A DNA stretch of 64,000 bases, taken from Grifola frondosa. Lineage: Eukaryota; Basidiomycota; Agaricomycetes; Polyporales; Grifolaceae. Position 1 is the first letter of the stretch. Every line of letters begins with the position of its first letter. The translations under genes were made by a program, and so were the position numbers. Positions 12,360-22,753 of the stretch are shown piece by piece. The stretch lies in NCBI GenBank assembly GCA_001683735.1, contig LUGG01000011.1, positions 930,001-994,000 of the forward strand. The letters run 5' to 3'. Below the pieces are notes generated by a model. It saw nothing but the letters and a program-made list of their open reading frames with translations. It was not told the origin of the DNA and did not search any database.

Positions 12360-13502
12360 GTGACGCTCCCACGCTCGCCTCCCATTCTCTCCTCCTCCCC
12401 TTCCCTTCCTCCCCGCTCGCTCTCGTCTACGCCTTCATCGCTCTCGACCGCGAGAATACTCCCCGCCCTCATCACTTCTCTTGTTCCCCCTGCGTCATCT
12501 CGGTCATCGAAGCCCGGTGAACTCCATGCTTCCCGTCACTCTAACGCTAGTGCGCTGGTCTGGCTCGCATTCATCCACAACTCTGACGTCTATCTACCCT
12601 CCTCGTATTGGCTATGCTACCCTACGCTATCTCGCCCCTCCCGGACCATATCGTCTCGATATCGCTCGTCACAACGTCAAGGCTCAAAGCACTCTGCTCC
12701 TACGACGTGTTTGGTTAACCCCGGAGGATGTTCTCCGCTCTGCTTGCATCTTTGACCCCTCTGACATGCAGACACACACGCTCCTGAAAGCAACTGAGCG
12801 CATCCAACAATCAAGCAGCGCTGCGAGCACTGTCTCCATCAGCCTGCGATCATGTTTTCTGACGTCCATCTTCAGCTTCAGCGCTCGGTCCTGGAATTTG
12901 ATCAAATTTCTCGAGAGAGTGAGCGCAGACGTCGGTGACTCGTGATACGTCCACGACCACGCTCAACTTAACGTGCCGGTGATACTGCCGTTGTTGACAC
13001 TTCATCACGATGCTTTATCACGATTTCAGACGTGTCTCTCCTACTTATGCCCACGCACCTCCTGGGTGGTCGGCGTATGGCAAGAAGAGCCCAAGATATT
13101 CTTATCACTTTGGACATCCGTGCGGAAAAACTTATTTTTACCTCGATGATTACGCGGCTCTGGAGGGTCCTCGTTTTCGTGAACATATCTATGGATTGAT
13201 ACCCATTCCGTCCTACTTTGTCTTGCTTCTGGCTTCTTCCCGGAGGGCTCAATTGCCTGAGGTTATTCCGTATCTCATGTCCCGAAGTTCGAGCGTGGAC
13301 GCTAGCTCAGTGTTACCGCATGCGAGCAATATCGACGAGACACCTGATCTTGTGCCAATGGTTTCTTCCGCCCGTCTATTTACTATGATCCTTCTGCTTA
13401 GTTCTCGACTCTACGGGTGCACTGCAATACTGGATCCGAGCCGACTTCGACATCCGGAAGAACACCGCCGAAAACCTGCTTCTCGTCTCACGCACACTCT
13501 AG
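12360..13502 (+). pseudogene. Unrecognised frame-broken gene
   Basis: Several plus-strand stretches read like real protein but in different frames: ALVYAFIALDRENTP near 12425, a segment with YLAPPGPYRLDIARHN and VWLTPEDVLRSACIFD (12620-12760), SWVVGVWQEEPKIFLSLW (13055-13110), and a final exon LDSTGALQYWIRADFDIRKN stopping at 13500-13502. They may form one gene with introns and indels. I do not recognise the family. It converges on the DUF952 gene, with 11 bp between the two stop codons. Confidence 0.35.
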
Positions 13503-13513
13503 ATACTCCTCAA

Positions 13514-13918
13514 CTAGGCATCCACGAGCCATCTCTCTGCCACAAGCGCATGCAGCGCCTGCGCCCAATCTCTCCCTCGTTCCTGCGGCACGCGCGCACG
13601 TCCGCGACGTTCGCCCGCCCAAGGTGCACCACTCCCCGGGCTTCTCCGCGTAAAGGTGTGGGCACCCCGGCGCGCCGTCTACCCACTGGTACGTACCCCC
13701 TACCGCAGCGTCGCGCTGCTGCGCACCTTGAGCAACCAGAGCGTGTGGCTGGCGCCGAAGAAGAGGTCGGCGGTAAGTGGGACCTGATTGCGTTGGAGAG
13801 ATGGATGAAGCCATCAGTGGCGTCGAGGTCGCTCAGGGGAAGCACGTCTGGAAGGATGCTAGGAGGCGCCGAGGGGACGATTTTGTAGACGAATTCGGGT
13901 AGAGAAAGGCGTAGACAT
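13514..13918 (-). pseudogene. DUF952 family protein, frame-broken
   Basis: Recognisable DUF952 blocks appear in order on the minus strand: EFVYKIVPSAPP, LPLSDLDATDGFIHLS, VPLTADLFFGASHTLWLLKV, VDGAPGCPHLYAEK, GVVHLGRANVADVR and a C-terminal ALHALVAERWLVDA before the stop at 13514. Consecutive blocks lie in different frames, so at least four one-base shifts are needed between 13516 and 13918. Order and spacing are normal for the family, which argues for recent damage or sequencing error rather than ancient decay. The Met at 13918 is out of frame with the first block by one base. Confidence 0.7.
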
Positions 13919-14190
13919 GTTAATGTTTATTGTTGGAGACAAGTGTTAGTAGTATGCACTTCGACTGAGATGGTGGTTGATAGCAATGAATTAATGTTGT
14001 TGCCTAGTTAGTACTGGGATATTTGATCATGATTATACCGTGCGACCGGCTTGTCGGCTCCTGCTTCACTCTAGCATCCTGGTGACAATCAGTCTGAGCC
14101 TGTCTGAGCACTATAAACCGTGTCCGGATTTACAGAGTCTTACGTTCGCAACGATACTCGGAGGACCGACCCGTACAAGCCACAGTCATA
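13919..14190. promoter_or_regulatory. Short divergent intergenic region
   Basis: This 272-bp spacer separates the minus-strand DUF952 gene from the plus-strand helical-protein gene and presumably holds both promoters. No specific site is claimed. Confidence 0.35.
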
Positions 14191-16735
14191 ATGGCCACAG
14201 ACAGAGGTTACATTAACCTCCTGCGGCATCTGCACCGGCCGACCTCCACGCTCTCCCTGCCCACCCTCCAGGCCTCTATCGCGCACTACCTCGCACACCT
14301 CGAGCCGTCCCCGACACCTCTCTCCGCCGCGGTCCTCAGCAGCCCCCTCTTCCGTGCGCCGACACACGCCAGGCTCGACGCGCTTGCCACCGCGTTCCGC
14401 CACGGCGCGCACATCAAGGTGCAGCTAGCGGGCGCCCCCGCGCGGCTGTTCGTGCGCAGCGTGCCCGCGCAGGCGGCGGAGTGGGTGCGCGCGGTGCGGT
14501 GCGGATTTGAGGGCGGCGCGGCGCTCCTGCGGCTCGTGTGTGCGGGCGGGCTCTTGCTGGGCCTCGGGGATCTGGAAGAGGTGCTTCACATGCGCGAGAG
14601 GAGGGTGCGGCGGGAGATCGAGGAGGAGGTCGTCCTCGCGCTCGCGGAGGTGATCGATACATACGCTAACGAAAATGCGTCGGCGGGTTGGGAGCGGGAC
14701 TTCCAGCGCGAGTCGGAGGGTGAAGGTCAGCCTGCGTTCGTGTTTGTGCTGCTGAAGACGGGCTGAATGTGTCGTGCAGAACCGCTCGCGCTGGCGATGC
14801 TGATGTCTGCGCAGTTCGCGCCCCTCATATCTGCACATAGGCTGAAGGCCTTACCGCTGCCGGTGCGTCTGACTCGTGTTCTCGCATTGTGCTGTCTCTG
14901 ATAGGTCGTAGCTAGTGGCCGATCTCCTCACTTCGACTGTGGTGTCGGCCTTCCAGGATGGGACTTTTCTGTCGAATGCCAATGCGTCCTGTTCCCAGGA
15001 TGCTGCTGCCAGTCGCATTGCAGTGCGTTCAAGTTTTCATTTGGGCCTGTGTTAGAGGGTTAGATGTTAACTAAATTGTGCTGCAGTCGACGTCATCCTT
15101 TGCCCAAATCGTAAATGCGCTTGCATCCTCGTCACTAATGGGCTCTATGGCCCCGCTCTCTCGGTTCTGCGCACAGGCACTATCCGTTGCCGCAGAGTCG
15201 AGGCCGTTGCATGGGTGGCCTGCCATGGCGCAGACGATGCGCCGCCTCGAGTCTTTGACATCGACCTTGGAGGCGGACTGGGCGAAGACCCCATTGGCCG
15301 CGCTCACGGACGACAATCAATTAGGTCGGTCCAATTATCGTGCATGTAGACAGAGCTTTCTGACTTTTTGCTCGGGTTCCGCTGCCTGTGTCTCCGCTAT
15401 GAGCAGCTTCGGAATCACGGGAGTTAGCGACGGCTCTTTGGACCGTGCTAAAGACCCTCCTCTTTACCACTATCATGATCTCGCAGTCTGTTCTCTCTAC
15501 CGTGGTATTCGTACCATCCCCTCCAACATCCTCCGCAACGTCGTCTTCTCCCTCTACCATCGCACTGATCGCGCTTCACACGCTCTCGCACCTATCTTTC
15601 GTCATCCCAATTCGGTGGTGTTGCGTCTACCTCTGAAGGCGGCTTCACCGAGTTGAAGAGGGCGTTCTATATGGCGCTTGACATACTTTCTGCCGGTGCT
15701 CCAGACAGCGAGCGTTTCGTGCTGGAGCTCTGCGACTCATTCAAGGCTGAAGGTCGGTGTTCCTTGTCAGGTCAGGACTCGACTTCACTAACGGACGTAA
15801 TAGCATTGGCGCGTGGGCCCGCCGCATTCCTGCATGCAAAGAAGGCATTCGCATTGGCATCTATCGAGCAGCTCGTACCCGTTTTGAGCGACGACTGCAT
15901 CCGCATGGACGTGTACCCACTCTGCCTGCCGTGAGTTTGCGTTCTCCGATCGTTGTGCATATCCCTCACGCCACGTTGTCTGCAGACACCTCTCCGACTC
16001 GAGCCATCGCGAAACGTACGAGTCTGCGCACTCTGTCATGCTCGCAATCTTTGCTTCGCACGCACGGAGGATGGGCGAACGGGACGAACGCGCGTCCGCC
16101 GCCCCTGCCTTCGCCGAGCAGATCGTGCCATTCTATACGCAGTGCTTGATCGATGTACGTGATTCTTTCCCGTCTGCGCGCATCGCTGACCACCGTGACA
16201 TGCAGAACGCGCATGACGGCAAGCTGAGCACGGCGCAGCTGTGCCTCGCGTACGCCGCGCTTGTGCGGAGCGCGAGCACGTTCACTGGCCACGGAGAGGC
16301 CGACGCCAGCGAGCACACAGAAGGCGACGTGATCGCGTGGTTCTGCATCGAGACGCTGCTCGCCGCCATTCGCAACGCGTCCGCCGCTGCGCCTTCCTCC
16401 TCGATGTCGTCTCGTCCCCGCAGTGCAGACCTACACCTCACGCTAATAGCGACGCTGCCCGCACTCTCGCTCGCGCTCTTGCCGCGGGTGCTGGAGGAAG
16501 TTGCAGAGATCGTCGGGCTGTCCGCTCACAGGCGATGCTGCCGGGCGCCGGGCGGATCTCCTCCGTGCGCTGTTTAGGGAGCTAGCGGAGAACGTGGGCG
16601 ATGCTGAGAAGGAGTTCGCGATGCGATGGTGGCATGAGAACCGAGATCGGCTGGGTGGGACGCAGGGCTTGGAGAGATCTCCTGTTGATGTCCGGAGGTC
16701 ATCGCTCGACTGTGATTGTGTGGAAGGATTGTGAT
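14191..16735 (+). CDS. Large alpha-helical protein, possibly peroxin-8-like
   Basis: A roughly 650-residue, Ala/Leu-rich, mostly helical protein. It starts MATDRGYINLLRHLHRP and exons splice through introns at 14725-14779, about 14862-14911, 15022-15085, 15326-15407, 15750-15807, 15931-15986 and 16155-16205, with recognisable joins (QLASESRELATALWTVLK). A hydrophobic stretch LLFTTIMISQSVLSTVVFV lies mid-protein. The C terminus contains VGDAEKEFAMRWWHENRDRL. Two frame changes remain, near 15606 (CCC run) and 16530. The helical composition and C-terminal region remind me of fungal peroxin-8, but this is a weak impression and no clear PTS1 ends the frame. Treat function as unknown. Confidence 0.5.
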
Positions 16736-16863
16736 TTTTCCTCTTGGATTCCCGCGTTATTGTCGTGTTCTCCGAATCTGTGAACGGTGCTCGATTAGTT
16801 GAAGTAAGTACTACTTGCAAGGAATTTCTTGTAAGCTGGTTACCCAACCTTACAAGAATATTC

Positions 16864-16933
16864 AAGACAAACTCAGGTAACAGGGGAGGATCCCAAATAT
16901 TTGAGATCCTCCACTGTTACCTGAGTCTGTCTT
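16864..16933. repeat. Long near-perfect hairpin
   Basis: Arms of about 29 nt, reading AAGACAAACTCAGGTAACAG on the left and matched by CTGTTACCTGAGTCTGTCTT on the right, plus the inner GGAGGATC/GATCCTCC, flank a loop of about 12 nt. It lies in the spacer between the helical-protein gene and RidA. It could be a transcript-end structure, a tiny MITE-like insertion or a small-RNA precursor. Confidence 0.8.
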
Positions 16934-17208
16934 TCAGTGTAAACTCATTGTTTATTATCTGAGGTAGTGCCTCTTCCGATCATGTCGGACTAAGGGAGAA
17001 AGCTCTCTACTGTGCAACACCCTTCTTTATGATGTTCCTGCGGTAAACTATCATAGTCAGATATGGGTGAAGCTTTGACTCGGTGATGTGTTTCTCCATT
17101 CATGCAATGCGCGTCGAAACCAATACATATCCTCATCCTCATCGAGGGTTTGTAATCGGGGTATTAAAAATCAATCATTTGTGTACATGAGCATTTGCTA
17201 TTCCGACG

Positions 17209-17751
17209 TCAAGGCAGTTCCGCAATGCACTCGATTTCTACATCCGCACCTAGAGGGAGGGCAGCGACGCCGATGCAGGTTCGCGCGGGCGGGTTTGTCG
17301 GGAAGTACTACAACATATGTTATTACAAAGTTACATTCTTGGGACGCCACCTTACCTCGAGATAGACCTCATTCATCGGGCAAAGTCGCGCTGGATGTTT
17401 GCCAGGAATACGTTCGCTTTCAGGACGTGCTCAAGTCCCGATCCCGCTGCGATTAATATTTTCTTCATGTTGTCAAGTGCAGCACGCTACAATACTTTGT
17501 GAGCATGTCGATGAACCATAGCCTCATCGGTCGAGCTCACGGTCTGTGCTTGGACGCCGCCTTCGACAAGCACCAAGTCCCTTGTGCATCCGATGCTCCC
17601 TGACACGTATACGGTCTTGCCGGAGATGATAGCCTGGGCTGTTGCGCTACACATAAGCACGCAAGTGCGACGTAGATGTGATGATTCAGTACGTACAGTA
17701 GATGGGCAGCGGAGGGTTGGCCTCTGCGGAGAATACGACCTGCTTTGGCAT
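17209..17751 (-). CDS. RidA/YjgF family 2-iminobutanoate deaminase (one frameshift)
   Basis: RidA proteins hydrolyse reactive enamine/imine intermediates; fungal members are often mitochondrial. Four exons (17751-17697, 17638-17541, 17486-17356, 17307-17209) encode MPKQVVFSAEANPPLP, QAIISGKTVYVSGSIGC, VEGGVQAQT, ALDNMKKILIAAGSGLEHVLK, ANVFLANIQRDFA and the family end ARTCIGVAALPLGADVEIEC. The C-terminal Arg and GADVEIE motif are the usual active-site elements. The summed exon length is one base short of a multiple of three: exon 3 lacks a base between DFAR and MNEV near 17375. The rest is intact, so this is more likely a sequence error or very recent lesion than a relic. Confidence 0.88.
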
Positions 17752-18538
17752 GTTGGTTTACCAGTACGAGGTTGCACCGTAAGATAGAGCAACACTCGTC
17801 TTTTCTGTGTTCAACTCCGGCCCGCGATCTTAGACCCAGAGCTTTTATCGATCCAAGAAGCCACTGCACGCTGCTTCTGATCTCAAGCTATCAAAATCAT
17901 GCTGGAAGTATCATCCAATATCGATCATTGGTTTGTAAAAATCCAGGCCTGATGCTGGTGTTTGGGTGAGCATCGAGACGGTAGCGAAAGTGGTGATCAC
18001 ATGGCGGCAGGATGGCAGAGAGCGTGACGAAGACGCGGTGTGACACGACGCGTCTGTCACATAAGTTCAACGAAACAGCCCCGTTGAAGCTTTGTTGCTT
18101 CCGACAATGGATGCATTTTCTAAACGTTACACGTATCTACTACTCATCCAACCCGTTATTAAAAACACTCTCAACCAGGCGAAAGCCGCTCAATCTCCAC
18201 GGCCTCTCTACGTAATACTTATGCATTTCGTTTGTGTTCATCCGACTGATTGCATGAAATCGCGTGGTATTATACAGTGCGCAGTGTACTCCCTTTCCTC
18301 TAGGGCATAAAATACATAATACATAAGTCTTCCAGACCGACTCATAACCTCCTCCAAGTGGCGTTAGAGGTAACCTAGAAAACTAGCGCTGAACAAAATG
18401 GTGCGATGCGCGAACGAAAAATGCGAAGATGTCATCGACGCGACGTGCGCGTAGTCGGTGATGACCTGTATTGAGGGAGCACTGTGAGACCTAAGTTGAA
18501 GAGCTATTTATCACAACTCACTATGCGAGCTGATATGC
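17752..18538. other. Intergenic upstream of RidA
   Basis: No gene is recognised. Open frames such as 18012-18310 on the plus strand have no family-like content. Confidence 0.4.
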
Positions 18539-18673
18539 TCAAATGATGATACAGAATCCGCTTTCCGTACCAGCTCCGGTACGCTCTGCGTTCGTTGGGA
18601 CCTGGTCGGTGCCCGACGCGCTCAAGATCTCCTCGGAAGGGACGGGTGTGGCAAGCTCGAAGAATGCGTCCAT
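18539..18673 (-). CDS. Mating-type lipopeptide pheromone precursor
   Basis: A complete 44-residue frame beginning MDAFFELATPVPSEE, containing VPTNAER and ending TESGFCIII-stop. This matches the layout of basidiomycete B-locus pheromone precursors: a short protein starting MD-F, a Glu-Arg type maturation site in a PTNxER context, and a C-terminal CaaX box (here C-I-I-I) for farnesylation and carboxymethylation. The expected mature peptide would start after the Glu-Arg pair, about 12 residues before the end. In mushrooms these peptides signal through STE3-type receptors. I found no STE3 gene in the window. The longer upstream frame to 18760 is ignored because precursor genes start at this Met. 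Confidence 0.82.
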   Translation of the reverse strand: MDAFFELATPVPSEEILSASGTDQVPTNAERTGAGTESGFCIII

Positions 18674-20078
18674 TATGTAAATGGGAGGATGAGGTATGAA
18701 ACCGAAGAACGAAGACAGGTGCTTCAACTGTGCGCTCGTTGACCTCTCATTCAACCGCACAGGCGTATTTATGCATTTCCAGATACGTTGCAGGAGGACG
18801 AAGACAATTGGACCTGAGCGGCGTCTTCAGGATGCTGGAATTCGGATGTGGCAATCCGGCTGGATGACCGTAAACGTTGCACTCGACTGAAGCTGTGACT
18901 CCGGGGCTTATCCAGACCAATTGTCTTGCGGTACGTCTTCGTTTCCGGTCACTCACGAGCCCCCGAGTCTCATGCAAGTGTTATTGTCACCCGGAGCTGA
19001 CAGAACTTTGTCAACACGTACAACAACTCATCATGGACACGAGCCCTCACAGGAATAAGTTATCTTAAGGTGTGTGATATATCTAAATTCTCCTTGACAT
19101 ATTCCTGCATCTTATTGTGAAAATTGACTGAGTGGGAACTCCGAGGTAACTGTGCTTGATTGAACGCAATGTCCCGCGTGAGAGCCCGGAAGATCTGCTA
19201 GGCATGGCATGCTTCGTGACCTGCAATTGTTAACCGTCAAAGCACGGGAACTCGGAGATGACCTGCTTCCAGTAAGGGGTCTTCCCCATATGATTATTCA
19301 ATGCATGAATCGTTCTGAACTTCCCGAACTGTCTAACACGGAACTTACCTCGGTCAGGAACACAATCACGTGTGTTGAGTCATCGACAAAAGACAAGTTG
19401 ACAACGCCTCTCGAGATTGCAGCCGTACGTGCTACGTACATACTTAATTTGAAGCTTGAGGTTGAAGAGTCGCACGCAGACGCGACGAGAATAGCGTCAC
19501 AATTGTTAGGAAGCATAGGATGGTGGCGGATTGTGTACGACGCAGTCATCAAGGGAGAAAAATGCCCAAGATAGTACGAACATGAGCATCGATTAAGGAT
19601 AACATGCCTTCCGCAGCATCTGAAATGGCCGGTGGGAACAGTATCGACATCAGAGTCCGAGGAGCAAGCAGAGTGATAAACAATCCAGCGACTCGAAGAC
19701 ACTCGTTCCATCCAGTGTCCAGGATGAGTAGTATCATTCCACACTGATCAGCTATCGCCGTGGGTTCCTGCTGGGCCCAGGGACAGTGATATAATGCGTG
19801 GTCTGACCGATTGCAATATTGCTCAGGATATCCATTACCAACCCTTCCATGCATTACACAGTCCAGTCCAGCTAGAATAGATCCCAACAGCACAGGAATA
19901 TAAGGCAAACATTGTGTGAGCAAGACGTCGTGGCCAGTGAGCACAGTCGTTCGAATGTTGAAAACAAGAGACACGGAGACGGTCTTGAGCGATCTCCGAT
20001 CATAAATGAAGCGCCCGGTGGCTGAAAATCTTGAGGCGAAAAACTGTGTAGCATCTGTACAGCTGCAGCCCAAGCCCA
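18674..20078. other. Unresolved region between pheromone and H1-like genes
   Basis: On the minus strand, frames at 19298-19744 and 19549-20079 contain hydrophobic stretches (LPYIPVLLGSILAGLDCVM, VAGLFITLLAPRTLMSILF) that could come from a multi-pass membrane protein in poor condition, but I recognise no family. I looked for STE3 receptor signatures such as the QYIVQGHR-type motif and did not find them. A plus-strand frame at 19209-19574 overlaps and is equally unconvincing. Confidence 0.3.
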
Positions 20079-22212
20079 ATGCTCGCAGAGGGCAGTCTTC
20101 CCCCTCCCCCCTCTAGCTCATCCGCTGGACAAAATGGCACATTATCTACATCCGGTACGCATCATCTATCGTCATGTCTAGACTAATGTTAATCCGAACT
20201 TAGGAGAAAACCCTTCAGGGCCTGAAACGCATGGCCTGAAGAAGATTTACTTGGGCCTTCTTCCGTCAGCTCAAATCATCGAGATATGCCTCTTATTCGA
20301 GTCGCACGTACCGTTGCAGGTGCGAAATTCAGTATGGCCTGTTGATTTAGATGCCGCAATCCTCGCGCTCAAGCAGTCGCCGACATCCCTTCCTGCCTCC
20401 ACTGCCGAGACGCATGCGTCGTCAAGTACTGCTGCAAAAGATACGCATTCGGAGCAGGTTCATCAACAGAGTCAGGATGTGGGAATAGCAGGCGGAGATC
20501 CTCCGATGGGTTCGCTGAGAGACCCTGCATGGGAAGGTCAGGCTAACGTGGCTGCATCCTCATCCTCTCCCCTTGCATCAGGTACTGTCGCCTCCCTGAA
20601 GGTAGCAGAGTCTACTGCCACCGCTTCGGCTTCGGCTTCTCCAGCAGCAAATCTCAATGAACTTCTGACGCAAACCACCCCTCAGCAGCCAGCTGATGCT
20701 CAATCGACCTCAACACCTGTATCTCATACATCTACCCCCAACCTCAGCCTCAGCCTGCCGCCCTCCACCCGACAACAGCGCAACCGCATTATCCTTACGC
20801 GCCCTACGGCTACCCCCATAGCCAACCGCAGCCCCAGCAACCAGCATATCCTCATGCACCGTACTACCCAGCACCTCCGCCCGCTCACCCACACGCGTAC
20901 CCGCATTATCCATATTCCCCATACCCCCTCCGCCTGGCTATCCGACACCCCCTCCACACATGCATGGGCAGCTGCCGTTGTTCAGTTCCTCCCCCCTCAT
21001 CCGTCCTCATCAGCCTGCAGCATCCTCGAGCCAAGCTCCTCCCCCTCCCCCTGCAGAAGACCTCCCATCTTACGAAGAGATGATTGTAGAAGCGTTGCTC
21101 GATTCTGGTGATCCAGAGGGTGTGGCACCAAAAGATCTGTTCACCTGGATGGCCTCGCGGTACCCGCTGCAGACCAATTTCCGCCCGAGCGCCAGTCAGG
21201 CGCTGCAGAAGGCGTACAAGAGGGGGCGTTTGGAGAAGAGGGCGGGAGGAAAGTATCGATTGAATCCTTCATGGGAAGGTGGTGCGGTGAGCCTTGCTAT
21301 CATGTTTCACTCTTTGGGAATGTGATCTCATGAAACTCCCTTCTCAAGACTTCGAAACGCACGACTCGCCGTCCACAAACACTTGCACAGACAACGTACG
21401 CTATGCACCATCCTCCGCAGCCCCCAAGCTCTCCCTTCACACATGCACCGCTCGCCCATCACCATCCGCAGTTCCCGCCACCGCCAAATGGTGCACAACC
21501 AGCCGCACCCTACAATCAATATGCCTACGGATACCCACATATGGGTTATCCGGCCTATCCTGGTAGCGCATACCCTCCACCACCTCCTGCACAAGAGAAG
21601 GTCGCCGCGCCTCCTCCACCCACTGTGGCAGCGGAGGGGTCTACGAAGCCCACAGAGGAGGGAGACGAGTCGGGCGAAGGCAGCGACGCATGGGAGGCCG
21701 CACAGCATATTCTGAAGGCGATCAACTTTGGTTCGTTGGACTTGTCAGGCTCGACAACGGATACATCGACCGCATCGGAGCAGGCGGGAAGCTCGCTTCA
21801 CCCGCCGCCGGTCGTTGCTGGGGCTGGCTTCGATCTCGCTGCTCTTAACAATGCGATTTTCGGCGGGGCTTCGACTTCTAGTGCGCAACGCATGATGCTG
21901 ACGGACGAGGAGCGGGCGTCGCTTCAAGCGCAGCTGGCATTGTTGGCGGCGCAGCTTGCGGAGATTGCGGATATGGAGGACGACGAAGACATCCCTCCTG
22001 TGCCAACTGCTGAGCTAGCGGGTCATGCGCTGGGTGTTAACGAGGAGAACGTGGTGTTGGATATCAACCAATTTCCTGAAGTGCTTCAGGCAGATAGTGG
22101 CCGTGTGATGGCGGTTCGGGAAGCGGTAGAAGATGACGAGGATGATAGTGATGCGGATATGGAGATGGTGGAAGTTCCAGCTCTGGCTCGCGGAGCTGTC
22201 TTGCGGACTTGA
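20079..22212 (+). CDS. Proline-rich protein with linker-histone H1/H5-like winged helix
   Basis: Starts MLAEGSLPPPP; exon 1 (20079-20154) splices in frame to 20204. An N-terminal domain (GLKKIYLGLLPSAQIIEIC) is followed by a Ser/Thr/Ala-rich linker, a Tyr/Pro/His-rich tract and an H15-type winged helix (PSYEEMIVEALLDSG... to GKYRLNPSW, about 21073-21276). A 104-nt intron at 21287-21390 leads to a second Pro/Tyr-rich tract and an acidic tail (DDEDDSDADMEMVEV). Likely a chromatin-associated DNA-binding protein. Two frame changes, near 20737 and 20925, both fall at runs of five C where six would restore the frame, suggesting undercalled homopolymers. Confidence 0.7.
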
Positions 22213-22753
22213 AGCTCGAAAGCCTTATTGCTGTAGATATTGTGTTCATCCTCCATAACAACCGCCGTTTTGGATTACGGGAATTTGTGGCATGCATCCA
22301 GCTTAAGGTGCAGCTTAGCTGGTTCGCGTTGCGTCGCTGCTTGTGAATGTATTCAACTTGGTTTAGCAACGGAGGCATGTGGTAGGAGCCACAGTCCTGG
22401 TTCGTGTACCATTGACCTGAACGTTGACAAGGCAGAAAAATACACCTTGTAATGTGATGCCTATTAGTGATGACTCATTTTTTTGATAAATTTTATTTTT
22501 TAAATGAACCTTGATGCATATGTCTTTGTAAACCACAGGTGTGCAAGTAGGAGGACTTGAACATATCAATGTGGCGCATTAGATTGCCTTTTTAGAATTG
22601 CCCGATTGATCGGGGCGATTGAGATCTAAGCGCTAGAAACAGCGCTCATGAAAAGTTATGGGTCACAAGCTCGATATGGTGGCGGATGTAAGACATCCAG
22701 TACCACCGTCTCGTCTCCCAGCCTACCTCGTACTATCATCTTTGTCTTGAAAA
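22213..22753. other. Intergenic between H1-like and AMP deaminase genes
   Basis: Short T/A-rich stretch around 22478-22504; no gene seen. Confidence 0.45.

Noticed and set aside
18674..20078. STE3 pheromone receptor next to the pheromone precursor
   Set aside because: Hydrophobic minus-strand frames exist, but none of the STE3 signature motifs could be read, so a receptor is not claimed.
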